Positions 1 to 5,503 of a DNA stretch of 5,503 nt are shown piece by piece (position 1 is the stretch's first letter; the number at the start of each line of letters is the position of its first letter). The notes beneath the pieces are model-generated. The model was not told the DNA's origin. It saw only the letters and a program-made list of their open reading frames with translations, and did not search any database. Made by a program: the position numbers and the translations under genes. Origin of the DNA: DASVEE01 sp036399695 (GTDB lineage: Bacteria; Acidobacteriota; Thermoanaerobaculia; Gp7-AA8); assembly GCA_036399695.1 (NCBI GenBank), contig DASWMP010000253.1, positions 1 to 5,503 of the forward strand, read 5' to 3'.

Positions 1-496
1 CCACGGCGCGGGTGCCGCGTTTCGGATAGCTGACGATGAGATGCTCGGGCCGCAGCCTGTCGACTTCGAGGGCGAACGTGCCGGCCGCGTCGGATTGCAC
101 GCGCTCTCCGTTCGGCGTGGCGATCGTTGCGCCGGCGAGCGGCTTGCCGTCCGCGGACGTGACGCTGCCGGTGATACGCGGCAGTGCCTCCAGCCGGATC
201 GCGCCGAGCGCCGCCCCTTCCTCGGCGACGACGATGTGGCGCGTGATGCTCCGGTGATGCGGGGCGGAGATCGTCAGCTCGTACGCACCCGGAGCGACGT
301 TCAGCCGTCCGAGGCGATCGGCGGATGCGAGCGGTTCCTCATGTGTGGTGACGCTGCCGGTCGCGAGCGAGGCAACGTCGATGCGGATGGCCGGCGCGTC
401 GACCGCACGCGCGAGCTCGAGCTTCAGCGTGAGGGTCGCGGCGTGAGCGGACGTGATGGTGAAGAGGAGCAGGGCCGGAATCAATTGGCGAAGCAT
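1..496 (-). CDS. Secreted protein with carboxypeptidase-regulatory-like repeats (N-terminal part; runs off the left edge)
   Basis: This frame is open from an ATG at 496-494 to the window edge, giving 165 residues with no stop, so the C-terminus is missing. A GGGAG ribosome binding site (502-506) sits 5 nt before the ATG and supports the start. Residues 1-19 form a signal peptide: a basic start (MLRQ), a hydrophobic core (LIPALLLFTI) and an SAHA-A cleavage site, so the product is exported. Residues 20-105 are beta-rich and include an 'APGAYELTISAP' strand pair, as in PEGA or carboxypeptidase-regulatory-like sandwiches. Residues 107-145 are a clearer match: 'ITGSVTSADGKPLAGATI' followed by 'SDAAGTFALEV', the hallmark of the CarboxypepD_reg family. 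Such domains occur at the N-terminus of TonB-dependent receptors and in surface proteins, but nothing seen here decides which; catalytic function should not be assumed. The gene lies 42 bp downstream of the Cys-rich small protein and may be co-transcribed with it. Confidence 0.82.
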   Translation of the reverse strand, partial: MLRQLIPALLLFTITSAHAATLTLKLELARAVDAPAIRIDVASLATGSVTTHEEPLASADRLGRLNVAPGAYELTISAPHHRSITRHIVVAEEGAALGAIRLEALPRITGSVTSADGKPLAGATIATPNGERVQSDAAGTFALEVDRLRPEHLIVSYPKRGTRAV

Positions 497-538
497 CGTG
501 ACTCCCGTCGGATTTGCGAATGGTGGCGAGAATGAGAA

Positions 539-853
539 TCAGCGGGCCGGGACGGGCCGCACTTCAGCGACGGCCGTCGGCGCGGCCTGCGGGGTCGTGA
601 CCGTGACGGTCTCGCCCTGCTGCACTTCGACGCGGGCGACGGTGAGCTCGGACGCGAGATCGGCCGGCGCGGCGGCGAGGCCGGTGCAGGCGCCGGTTTC
701 ATGGCACGTGTCGATGCCGAACCAGCAGCGGCGCGCGTTGCCGGCGTCAATCGTACAATCGGCGGGCCCCGTACAGCCGACGCAGACCGCATACGACGGG
801 GCCGCAACGACGAAGAGGGAAAGAATCGAGAGAACCAGCAGACCTTTCTTCAT
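539..853 (-). CDS. Small exported cysteine-rich protein, unknown function
   Basis: This gene encodes 104 residues, and I do not recognise the family. A strong AGGAG site (860-864) lies 6 nt before the ATG and fixes the start. Residues 1-22 are a textbook Sec signal peptide: MKKG, the hydrophobic stretch LLVLSILSLFVVAA, then cleavage after SYA. The mature N-terminal third holds six cysteines at residues 24, 27, 33, 43, 50 and 56 (C-x2-C-x5-C-x9-C-x6-C-x5-C). The even number and export suggest up to three disulfides, although the leading CxxC could instead bind metal or be redox active. Residues 59-104 lack cysteine and are rich in Ala, Val, Thr and Pro, with a Pro-rich end, so they may be a strand-rich or flexible tail. 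It is not a lipoprotein, since the first cysteine does not sit in a lipobox. It lies 85 bp after the GGDEF/EAL gene and 42 bp before another exported-protein gene. A separate promoter is possible, but none is recognisable. Confidence 0.8.
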   Translation of the reverse strand: MKKGLLVLSILSLFVVAAPSYAVCVGCTGPADCTIDAGNARRCWFGIDTCHETGACTGLAAAPADLASELTVARVEVQQGETVTVTTPQAAPTAVAEVRPVPAR

Positions 854-938
854 GACAATCTCCTTTTCTCCGCGGGAGTCACAGGGACATAGTCACGAAA
901 CGGTGCCGCGCGAGCCTAGTGTGATTATTTGCGACAGA

Positions 939-3005
939 TCAGCGCGCCAGCATGCGCGCTGCCTCGTCCGGCGGGAGCGGGCGCGCAAAGTAGAAGCCTT
1001 GCGCGTACGACACGCCGAGGCCGCGCATCCGCGTGACCTGCTCGGCGGTCTCCAGCCCTTCGACCGTCACTTCCATCCCCAGCACGCGCGCGAGGCTGGC
1101 GATGGTGCGCACCATCTCGTCAGCGCGCGTCGTGTCGCCGTCGAGCAGGAACGAGCGGTCGATCTTGAGCATGTCGAACGGGAACTCGCGCAGGGAGCTG
1201 AGCGAGGAATAGCCGGTGCCGAAGTCGTCGAGGCTCAGCTTGACGTTGATGTCACGCAACGCGCGCAGCAGCTCGGCGGCCGCTTCGGCGTTTTCGATGA
1301 GCACGTTCTCCGTCACTTCGAGGTGCAGGCGCTCCGGCGCCACGCCGCTTTCGGCTACGGCCGCGGCTACGCGCTCCACCACGTCGGGCTGCAGGAGCTG
1401 GCGCGGTGAGAGGTTCACGTGCATGTCCACGCCGTCCCATGCGGACGCCTGCCGCAGCGCTTCGCGCAGCACCCACTCGCCGATGGCGACGATGAGGCCC
1501 GTCTCCTCGGCGGTGGCGATGATGCTGTCCGCCGAGACGAGCGTGTCGCCGCGCTGCCAGCGCAGTAACGCCTCAAAACCGGCCACGGCACCGGTGCGCA
1601 TCTCGATCACCGGCTGGTAATAGACGCGCAGCTCGTGCCGTTCGATGGCGCGGCGCAGGTCGGTCTCGAAGCGCAGCAGCTCGACGGTCCGCTCGTGCAT
1701 GGCCGTGTCGAACACCTCGTGCCGCGCTTTGCCTCGCGCCTTGGCGCGGTACATGGCGATGTCGGCGTCGCGCAGCACGTCCTGCGGATCGAGGTAGCCG
1801 GTGGTGCTGAGGGCGATGCCGATACTGACGGTCGTGAAGATCTCGTGCGGGCCGACGCCGAACGGGACGAGCAACTCGTCCTGAATCCGGCGCGCGGCGC
1901 GCACGGCATCGGTCTCGTGCTCGATGTCGTCGATGAGGATCGCGAATTCGTCGCCGCCGAGGCGGGCCACTGTGTCGCTGGAGCGGACGAGCGCGGCGAG
2001 GCGTTGCGCGACGGCGATGAGCAGCTCGTCGCCGAGGAGATGGCCGAGGCTGTCGTTGACGAGTTTGAAGCGATCGAGGTCGAGGAACAGGACCGCGAAG
2101 AGCGACTCGGGATAGCGGCGGTGCGCCTCGATCGCGCGCGCCAGGCGATCCATGAAGAGCGCGCGATTCGGGAGCTGCGTGAGTCCGTCGTGGAAGGCGT
2201 CGTGCGTCAGCCGCTCGACGGCCAGCTTCCGTTCGGTGACGTCGGTCTGCGAGCCGGCGATGCGCGTGGCCGCGCCGGAGGCGTCGCGCACGGCCAGGCC
2301 GCGGCTCAGCATCCAACGGTACGAGCCGTCGCGGCAGCGCATGCGGTGCTCGCTCTCGAGATGCGGCGTCTCGCCCTGCAGGTGGCGGTCGACGGCGCCG
2401 CGCAGCAGCTCCGCGTCGTCAGGATGCAGGCGCGAGAACCACTCGTCCGGCGCGCTGCCGATCTCCTCCTCGCTGTGGCCGAGCATCGACTTCCAGCGCG
2501 GCGAGTAGTAGACGTCGTTCGCCCGGAGGTCCCACACCCAGAGCCCGTCGTTCGCGCCGCGCGCGGAGAGGGCGTAGCGCTCCTCCGATTCGCGCAGCGC
2601 CCGCAGCGTGCGGCTCTGTTCGAGCGCGTAGCGGATGGAACGTTCGAGGAGCGGCGCGTCGATCGCACCTTTGACGAGATAGTCGGCCGCACCGGCGCGC
2701 ATGGCGAGGAGGTCGATGTTGCCGCCGCCCTGGCCGGTCAGCAGGATCATCGGCGCGGCGACGCCGAGGTCGCGCGCGTGGCGCAGCAGCTCGAGGCCGT
2801 CGTGCTCGCCGAGCCGATAGTCGATGAGGCAGACGTCGTGGGTGCTGGTGGCCAGCGCTTCGACGGCTTCGTCGAAGGAGGAGATCCAGTCGAGCGTGAA
2901 CGTCGTTCGTTTCGCGTCGGACAACAGCTCGCGCGTGAGGACGTAGTCGTCCTCGTCATCCTCGACGAGGAGCAGCCGGACCGGACGCGTTTCGTGCTCA
3001 GTCAA
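939..3005 (-). CDS. REC-PAS-GGDEF-EAL response regulator: c-di-GMP cyclase/phosphodiesterase
   Basis: This 688-residue cytoplasmic protein is predicted both to make c-di-GMP from GTP and to cleave it to pGpG. Residues 9-125 are a receiver domain with acidic pocket E15-D17, phospho-acceptor D62, T90 and K112. Residues 141-258 are a PAS_3-type domain ending in the usual 'DVTERK' exit. The GGDEF domain (265-430) has metal ligand D309, the F313-K314/N317-D318 substrate stretch, an intact GGDEF at 350-354 and an inhibitory-site RxxD at 341-344 exactly five residues upstream. The EAL domain (440-686) keeps Q464, E478-A-L, R482, N531, E563, D593-D594 in DDFGTG, K614, E649, E652 and Q669, so no catalytic residue looks lost. 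The start is TTG at 3005-3003, 8 nt inside the preceding regulator gene. No in-frame ATG or GTG fits before the receiver domain and no Shine-Dalgarno is seen, so translational coupling is likely. It probably takes phosphate from the kinase encoded upstream. Net activity cannot be told from sequence. Confidence 0.95.
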   Translation of the reverse strand: MTEHETRPVRLLLVEDDEDDYVLTRELLSDAKRTTFTLDWISSFDEAVEALATSTHDVCLIDYRLGEHDGLELLRHARDLGVAAPMILLTGQGGGNIDLLAMRAGAADYLVKGAIDAPLLERSIRYALEQSRTLRALRESEERYALSARGANDGLWVWDLRANDVYYSPRWKSMLGHSEEEIGSAPDEWFSRLHPDDAELLRGAVDRHLQGETPHLESEHRMRCRDGSYRWMLSRGLAVRDASGAATRIAGSQTDVTERKLAVERLTHDAFHDGLTQLPNRALFMDRLARAIEAHRRYPESLFAVLFLDLDRFKLVNDSLGHLLGDELLIAVAQRLAALVRSSDTVARLGGDEFAILIDDIEHETDAVRAARRIQDELLVPFGVGPHEIFTTVSIGIALSTTGYLDPQDVLRDADIAMYRAKARGKARHEVFDTAMHERTVELLRFETDLRRAIERHELRVYYQPVIEMRTGAVAGFEALLRWQRGDTLVSADSIIATAEETGLIVAIGEWVLREALRQASAWDGVDMHVNLSPRQLLQPDVVERVAAAVAESGVAPERLHLEVTENVLIENAEAAAELLRALRDINVKLSLDDFGTGYSSLSSLREFPFDMLKIDRSFLLDGDTTRADEMVRTIASLARVLGMEVTVEGLETAEQVTRMRGLGVSYAQGFYFARPLPPDEAARMLAR

Positions 3006-3456
3006 TGGATTCAGGAGGAAGCTCGACGATCTCGATCCAGTAGCGGCCGATGTCGCGCATCACGCTCACGAGCCCTTCGAAGCTGACGGGCTTGGTGATG
3101 AATGAATTCGCGCCGAGGTCGTACGTCCGGTAGATGTCCTCCTCGGCTTTCGACGTCGTCAGGACGACCACCGGGATGCGCCGCAGCTCCGGATCAGCCT
3201 TGATCTCCTTCAGCGCCTCGCGACCGTCCTTGCGCGGCATGTTCAGGTCGAGCAGGATCAGCCCCGGCGTAGGGGAGGAGCCGGGCTCGGTGAACCGGCC
3301 GCGGTGATAGAGATAGTCGAGCAGCTCTTCGCCGTCCTCGACGAAGCGGAAGTCGTTCACGACGCGGCTCTCCTCGAGCGCGTCCGCGGCAAGCATCCGG
3401 TCTTCCTCGTCATCATCCGCGAGCAGGATGACGATCGGGCGGGCGGGGTTGGACAT
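2998..3456 (-). CDS. Single-domain response regulator, Rcp1-like
   Basis: This 152-residue protein consists only of a CheY-like receiver, with no DNA-binding or enzymatic output domain. The acidic pocket is D14-D15 (in LADDDEED), the phospho-acceptor D70 lies in LLDLNMP, the switch threonine is T100 or T101 in VVLTTS, and the conserved lysine is K122 in TKP. The long insert after the second helix (residues 41-66, 'DGEELLDYLYHRG...') and the ending 'IGRYWIEIVELPP' are typical of the Rcp1 family, the partners of cyanobacterial phytochrome Cph1 and related kinases. A GAGG ribosome binding site (3465-3468) lies 8 nt before the ATG. The gene follows the histidine kinase after 100 bp and overlaps the GGDEF/EAL gene by 8 nt, so the kinase at 5326-3557 is the obvious donor. 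It may act through protein contacts or as a phosphate buffer; its downstream target is not visible. Confidence 0.94.
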   Translation of the reverse strand: MSNPARPIVILLADDDEEDRMLAADALEESRVVNDFRFVEDGEELLDYLYHRGRFTEPGSSPTPGLILLDLNMPRKDGREALKEIKADPELRRIPVVVLTTSKAEEDIYRTYDLGANSFITKPVSFEGLVSVMRDIGRYWIEIVELPPESID

Positions 3457-3494
3457 TGTTCGTACCTCTCTCTCGTTCTACTGCTTCGCTCGAT

Positions 3495-3570
3495 GGATTG
3501 AGAATTGAGAATTGAGGATTGAGGAAGGGGCACGCGGTGCCTCCCGTCCTCAATCCTCAATCCTCAATCC
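3495..3570 (-). repeat. Heptad-repeat inverted repeat (long hairpin) between kinase and regulator genes
   Basis: On the plus strand the left arm is four tandem copies of GRATTGA (3495-3522) and the right arm three copies of TCAATCC (3550-3570). Positions 3502-3525 pair with 3547-3570: 22 of 24 are Watson-Crick, and the other two (3503/3569 and 3510/3562) are A/C mismatches on the plus strand but U-G wobbles in the minus-strand transcript. The apex holds a second perfect stem, GGCAC-GCG-GTGCC (3529-3541). No U-tract follows on the minus strand, so it does not look like a classical intrinsic terminator. The kinase stop codon (3557-3559) lies inside the right arm. The regulator ribosome binding site is about 35 nt past the stem base. 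Roles in mRNA stability or in setting the kinase:regulator ratio are inference; a mobile or slippage-born repeat is equally possible. Confidence 0.85.
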
Positions 3571-5326
3571 CATGCACGTGCCTGACCGGCAACGTCACCA
3601 CAAACTCCGCCCCTTCTCCCACCTTCCCATGTGCACGAATCTCTCCTCCGTGGCGTTCCGCTATCTTCCTACAGATCGCCAGGCCGATTCCGGTGCCTTC
3701 GTATCGGGTGCGTGCGTGCAGGCGTTCAAACATCGTGAAAATGCGATCGGCGTACTTTTCCTCGAAGCCGATGCCGTTGTCCGAGACGGTGATCCGGCAG
3801 CGGCCGTTCTCCAGGGCGCCGCGGATCTCCACGACCGGCGGCACGTCCGGACGATGAAACTTGAGGGCGTTGCCGGCCAGGTTCTGCAGGAGCTGGCGCA
3901 TCTGCAGGGGATCGGCTTCGATCGACGGCAGCGGTCCGACGTCGATGCGGCCGCCGCTGTCGTGCAGACGCGTTTCGAGGTCTTTCACCACCTCGTGCGC
4001 GATGTGCTCGAGGTCGACGCGTACGAACGGCTGGGCTTTCGTCGTCACGCGTGAGAACGACAGGAGATCGTTGATCAGCACCTGCATCCGATTGGCTGCC
4101 GAGTGCATCCGCTGGATGTAGTCGCGTGCCTGATCCGGCAGCGCCTCCGCGTGCTTCGATCGCAGCAGGTCGCCGAACGCCTGGATCTTCCGCAACGGCT
4201 CCTGCAGGTCGTGCGACGCGACGTACGCGAAGTCTTCGAGCTCCCGGTTGCTCACTTCCAGCCGGTGCAGCGCCGAGTGCAGTTCCTCCTCGGCTCGTTT
4301 GCGCGCGCGGATGTCGCGGGCGATGATCACCGCCCCTTCCTGCGCGTCGCGCTCGCCGACAGGGGAGATGGAGATGCTGACGCTGATGGCGTGCCCGTCG
4401 GCATGCTTGAGCCGCCGCTCCTGATCGCGGATCGCGCCGCGCCGGGCCACGTCGCGCAGCGTCCGGGAGATCGTCTCGTCGGTCGAGATCTGTTCGAGCT
4501 TGTCGATGGCGCGTCCGATGAGGTCGGAGTCACGATAGCCGAGCAGCTCGTGCACGGCGTGGTTCACGACGCGGATGCAGCCGTTGGCGTCGATGACGAA
4601 CAGCGCGTCGGCCATCGTGTCGAGGATCTCGCGCGATGCGCGCGCCGCGGTGATCGGCTGGAAGCGATGGCGCCGGATCGTCCCCGAGGCCACGAGCAGG
4701 AAGGCGATGACGGGGATGAAGGCGATGGGCCGGGTCGGGACACCGAACATCGGCAGCCAGTCGAGCGCCGCGACGTAGACGACGATGAAGCTCAGCATCA
4801 GCTTGGCCACGCGGCTCCTGCGATGCTGGTCCGTCGTCCGCCGCCATTCCCGGATGCCTTCGATGAGCTGCGTGCCGAGCGCGCCGGCGAAGTACAGGAG
4901 GAACGGAATGGCCAGGATGCCGGCCACCGGATAGAAGCCCCACGGATGACGGGCCATCCCTCCGACGAGGCCGCGGCTGAAGAGCGTCACGAGCGCGAAC
5001 GCCGTTCCGACGGTCCACGCCACCCGGATGAGCAGCCTCCGCGACGACCGCAGCCGCAAGGCCGTGGCGGTGAAGTCGTAGATGGCCGGCGGCAGGAAGC
5101 AAATGGCCGCGAGCGCGATCCGTGCAGCGATGGTGGCCGTATCGACGTCGTCCGTCAGGAACATTGCCGCAAAGCCAAGAAACCAGACGGCGACGAGCAC
5201 GATCATCCAGCAGAACAGCACCGCCACCCGTGACGCCCGCTGCCGCGCGTACACGACCCCCGCGAGCACGAACAGCGCGACCGCGACGACCGCCCACGGC
5301 AGAGCGTAGAGATTCCACGCGAACAT
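3557..5326 (-). CDS. 7TM-PAS sensor histidine kinase with Cph1-like catalytic core
   Basis: This 589-residue inner-membrane kinase has about seven predicted membrane segments, near residues 10-27, 34-57, 66-88, 99-118, 131-154, 174-193 and 199-216. The layout resembles the HisKA_7TM type of N-terminal sensor, and the 'WGFYPVAG' motif lies just before the fifth segment. Residues 231-343 are a cytoplasmic PAS domain and 343-364 a short coiled linker. The HisKA dimerisation domain carries the phospho-acceptor H372 in 'ASHDLQEPLRK', the form seen in Cph1-type kinases. The ATPase domain follows, with N-box N482/N486, G1 box DNGIG (516-520), F-box 'IFTMFERLH' and G2 box GTGIGLA (544-550), so it looks active. 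The stimulus is unknown; no chromophore-binding GAF/PHY domain is present, so it is not a phytochrome. The ATG at 5326 lacks a clear Shine-Dalgarno but starts directly before the first membrane segment. The last four residues (GIED) and the stop come from the heptad repeat. It probably phosphorylates the receiver encoded next, and perhaps the REC-GGDEF-EAL protein. Confidence 0.95.
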   Translation of the reverse strand: MFAWNLYALPWAVVAVALFVLAGVVYARQRASRVAVLFCWMIVLVAVWFLGFAAMFLTDDVDTATIAARIALAAICFLPPAIYDFTATALRLRSSRRLLIRVAWTVGTAFALVTLFSRGLVGGMARHPWGFYPVAGILAIPFLLYFAGALGTQLIEGIREWRRTTDQHRRSRVAKLMLSFIVVYVAALDWLPMFGVPTRPIAFIPVIAFLLVASGTIRRHRFQPITAARASREILDTMADALFVIDANGCIRVVNHAVHELLGYRDSDLIGRAIDKLEQISTDETISRTLRDVARRGAIRDQERRLKHADGHAISVSISISPVGERDAQEGAVIIARDIRARKRAEEELHSALHRLEVSNRELEDFAYVASHDLQEPLRKIQAFGDLLRSKHAEALPDQARDYIQRMHSAANRMQVLINDLLSFSRVTTKAQPFVRVDLEHIAHEVVKDLETRLHDSGGRIDVGPLPSIEADPLQMRQLLQNLAGNALKFHRPDVPPVVEIRGALENGRCRITVSDNGIGFEEKYADRIFTMFERLHARTRYEGTGIGLAICRKIAERHGGEIRAHGKVGEGAEFVVTLPVRHVHGIED

Positions 5327-5336
5327 GTGAGCGGCG

Positions 5337-5342
5337 ATTGTA
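5337..5342 (-). promoter_or_regulatory. Possible -10 element (TACAAT) close to the kinase start
   Basis: On the minus strand TACAAT ends 10 nt before the kinase ATG. It matches the sigma-70 -10 consensus at five of six positions, but no recognisable -35 box lies 16-19 nt upstream. If it is used, transcription would begin only a few nucleotides before the ATG, giving a nearly leaderless message, which would agree with the missing Shine-Dalgarno. This is weak evidence from one short motif. Confidence 0.2.
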
Positions 5343-5420
5343 AGCGGCGGGGAGGGTGGTGGAGCGCTTCACGGCATTGATGCACTGGAAACAGGAACTG
5401 GAAGCGGCAATTCGGCGCCA

Positions 5421-5462
5421 CTGATGAGTGGTGTTTGGAGTGCGGCAGCGACGCCTCATCAG
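5421..5462. repeat. 8-bp inverted repeat CTGATGAG / CTCATCAG
   Basis: CTGATGAG at 5421-5428 and its exact complement at 5455-5462 are separated by 26 nt. A smaller overlapping palindrome, CCACT-GATG-AGTGG (5418-5431), uses the same left arm, so the two folds exclude each other. It lies about 100-135 bp upstream of the kinase ATG, where an operator or leader structure could sit, but no known factor site is recognised. Confidence 0.5.
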
Positions 5463-5478
5463 ATGCCGCTTTCCTGCA

Positions 5479-5499
5479 GCGGAAGCGGCGAGCTTCCGC
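5479..5499. repeat. 8-bp perfect hairpin, possible end of a gene beyond the right edge or leader element
   Basis: GCGGAAGC (5479-5486), a 5-nt loop and GCTTCCGC (5492-5499) form a perfect GC-rich stem. An alternative smaller stem CCGCT/AGCGG (5466-5470 and 5478-5482) overlaps its left arm. The plus-strand sequence continues CCTT to the window end, so whether a T-tract follows cannot be seen. Minus-strand readthrough after the stem has no T-tract, so a terminator for a leftward transcript is unlikely. Confidence 0.45.
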
Positions 5500-5503
5500 C
5501 CTT

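Larger units (their letters stand above)
5327..5503. other. Non-coding region upstream of the kinase gene, rich in short repeats
   Basis: No credible gene is found here on either strand. The 177 bp hold a 9-bp direct repeat GGAAGCGGC (5400-5408 and 5481-5489), a tandem ACTGGAA-ACAGGA-ACTGGAA (5384-5403), and several inverted repeats listed separately. It should contain the promoter of the kinase operon unless transcription enters from further right. No convincing -35/-10 pair was found. Confidence 0.6.

Noticed and set aside
41..535. 164-codon open frame on the plus strand at the left edge
   Set aside because: It is antisense to the secreted protein that has a signal peptide, a ribosome site and recognisable repeats; the translation is charged and featureless.
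854..938. Promoter or terminator between the GGDEF/EAL gene and the Cys-rich gene
   Set aside because: No -35/-10 pair and no stable stem with a T-tract could be found. Only the AGGAG ribosome site is clear, and the repeated GTCAC (twice on the plus strand) is too short to interpret.
453..1409. 318-codon open frame on the plus strand
   Set aside because: It crosses two minus-strand genes and an intergenic gap, has no ribosome site or domain, and is a shadow frame.
1635..3086. 483-codon open frame on the plus strand
   Set aside because: It is antisense to the REC-PAS-GGDEF-EAL gene, whose domains are unmistakable. Long antisense frames are expected in GC-rich coding DNA, and its translation shows no domain.
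3495..3570. Heptad array as a CRISPR or intrinsic terminator
   Set aside because: There are no unique spacers or long repeats, so it is not CRISPR. No U-tract follows the stem on the minus strand, so it is not a standard terminator.
4103..5233. 376-codon open frame on the plus strand
   Set aside because: It is antisense to the sensor kinase, and its low-complexity Arg/Asp/Glu-rich translation resembles no protein family.
3557..5326. Kinase as a phytochrome because of its Cph1-like core and Rcp1-like partner
   Set aside because: No GAF/PHY chromophore module is present; the input is membrane helices plus one PAS domain.
4530..5459. 309-codon minus-strand frame overlapping the kinase N-terminus and its upstream region
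   Set aside because: It is out of frame with the kinase, and its translation is Arg/His-rich with no hydrophobic pattern, while the kinase frame gives clean membrane helices.
5421..5462. CTGATGA motifs on both strands, as in the hammerhead ribozyme core
   Set aside because: The required GAAA after stem II and a closing stem arrangement are absent on either strand; a near miss (CAAAC) on the minus strand is not enough.

Overview
The window is a GC-rich (roughly two-thirds G+C) bacterial chromosomal segment in which every credible gene lies on the minus strand, so transcription runs from right to left. No rRNA, tRNA, CRISPR array, transposase or phage gene is visible. The organism cannot be fixed from the sequence. 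The GC-rich codon use, the Cph1/Rcp1-style kinase and regulator pair, and intergenic heptad repeats would fit an environmental lineage such as Acidobacteriota, but this is a guess.

In transcription order, 5503-5327 is a non-coding leader rich in short inverted and direct repeats, with no strong promoter. Next comes a 589-residue sensor histidine kinase (5326-3557) with seven membrane segments, a PAS domain, and a HisKA/HATPase core. A 100-bp gap follows that carries a striking heptad-repeat inverted repeat (3495-3570); its right arm supplies the kinase's last codons and stop. Downstream is a stand-alone Rcp1-like receiver protein (3456-2998). Its end overlaps by 8 nt the TTG start of a 688-residue REC-PAS-GGDEF-EAL protein (3005-939), which keeps the catalytic motifs of both a diguanylate cyclase and a c-di-GMP phosphodiesterase.

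After an 85-bp gap come two genes for exported proteins. One is a 104-residue protein with a signal peptide and six clustered cysteines (853-539). The other, 42 bp further on, is the N-terminal 165 residues of a secreted protein with carboxypeptidase-regulatory-like beta-sandwich repeats (496 to beyond the left edge).

The first three genes read as one signalling cassette: a membrane sensor kinase of unknown stimulus, with two receivers as possible phosphate acceptors, one a single-domain protein and the other coupled to c-di-GMP turnover. Whether the two exported-protein genes belong to the same transcription unit is unclear. The least familiar elements are the heptad hairpin between kinase and regulator, the Cys-rich small exported protein, and the ligand of the 7TM sensor.
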